Below are positions 22,158 through 22,413 of a stretch of 22,413 nt of DNA, one piece after another. The stretch's first letter is position 1, and every line of letters starts with the position of its first letter. Under the pieces are notes generated by a model. It ran no database searches, was not told the DNA's origin, and was given only the letters and a program-made list of their open reading frames with translations. The DNA is from JANXXV01 sp038230275. Its GTDB lineage: Bacteria; Acidobacteriota; Terriglobia; Bryobacterales; Bryobacteraceae. The stretch is from contig JBBRNO010000113.1 of the NCBI GenBank assembly GCA_038230275.1, positions 1-22,413 of the forward strand. Direction: 5' to 3'. Position numbers and translations under genes: made by a program.

Positions 22158-22413
22158 CGTCGTAGTGCGATTGCTGACCGGCGATGACTCTAAGCAAGAA
22201 GCCGCCGCGCGATCCGTATTTGCGGCGGGGCCTATCTGGATCGCGAAATCGGTATTGCTGGAAACCAGCTGGATTCTTAGAAGCCTGTATGGATTTGACG
22301 AGAGTGCTATTCGCATGGCATTCACGAAATTACTTGGTCTTGAGAACGTACAGGCGGAGGATGAACCAGCGGTGGCCAACGCGTTGGCGCTAACTCTACA
22401 CGGATTGGAATTC
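22138..22413 (+). CDS. vapC: PIN-domain toxin VapC (partial, runs off the right edge)
   Basis: The first 92 codons are present. The protein opens MTAADTNVVVRLLTGDD: Asp5 is the first metal-binding acid of the PIN nuclease fold, here in the family's DTNVxVR context. Glu42 in SVLLETSWILRSLYGF is the second. The remaining acidic residues should lie beyond the window. VapC toxins cleave specific RNAs, often tRNA or rRNA, when not held by their antitoxin. The start overlaps the AbrB-type antitoxin by 20 bases. This ATG keeps both motif and overlap; no better one is visible. The full ORF cannot be checked for intactness here. Confidence 0.88.
   Translation, partial: MTAADTNVVVRLLTGDDSKQEAAARSVFAAGPIWIAKSVLLETSWILRSLYGFDESAIRMAFTKLLGLENVQAEDEPAVANALALTLHGLEF

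Overview
The window looks like a chromosomal segment of an acidobacterium, most plausibly from the Solibacter/Bryobacter group. This is inferred from gene content, not from any marker gene. Pointers are high-GC coding DNA, an Oar-like TonB-dependent receptor with an N-terminal carboxypeptidase-regulatory-like domain, a membrane-bound-type PQQ dehydrogenase paired with cytochrome c, YXWGXW-repeat and LssY_C proteins, and densely overlapping operons. No rRNA, tRNA, CRISPR array, transposase or phage gene was seen.

Positions 1-6058 (minus strand) form one tightly coupled operon: an ECF sigma factor, its membrane zinc-finger anti-sigma partner, an unknown exported 182-aa protein, then type II secretion genes gspE, gspF, gspG, gspH, gspI and the start of gspJ, which runs off the left edge. 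All eight junctions overlap by 1-4 bases. An imperfect palindrome of about 61 bases, REP-like in form, lies inside the 5' end of gspH.

Positions 6059-7640 hold a gap with a decayed carboxylesterase 5' fragment, an exported M28-family metallopeptidase that may be translated from a leaderless message, and a 59-aa small protein. Positions 7655-11356 form a plus-strand set: two tandem, paralogous, exported cysteine-rich mini-proteins followed by a TonB-dependent receptor, which suggests metal (or metal-complex) handling. A strong hairpin separates the receptor from a convergent YXWGXW-repeat protein.

Positions 11793-14225 (minus) encode a three-part PAP2 phosphatase / beta-domain / LssY_C protein. 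Positions 14362-16697 (plus) encode a di-haem cytochrome c and a PQQ alcohol-dehydrogenase-type enzyme in a two-gene operon preceded by two dyad-symmetric, operator-like sequences. A YdcF/DUF218 protein (minus) converges on it.

Positions 17341-21848 (plus) are the most system-like part: a GT2 glycosyltransferase, an FkbH-like HAD/GNAT protein, a free-standing acyl carrier protein, a GNAT-like transferase and a NodB-type polysaccharide deacetylase, every junction a 4-base stop/start overlap. FkbH family proteins make glyceryl-S-ACP from 1,3-bisphosphoglycerate, so the cassette may decorate a lipid-linked or surface glycan with a glycerate-derived group. That is inference. The window ends with an AbrB-type antitoxin and a truncated PIN-domain VapC toxin.
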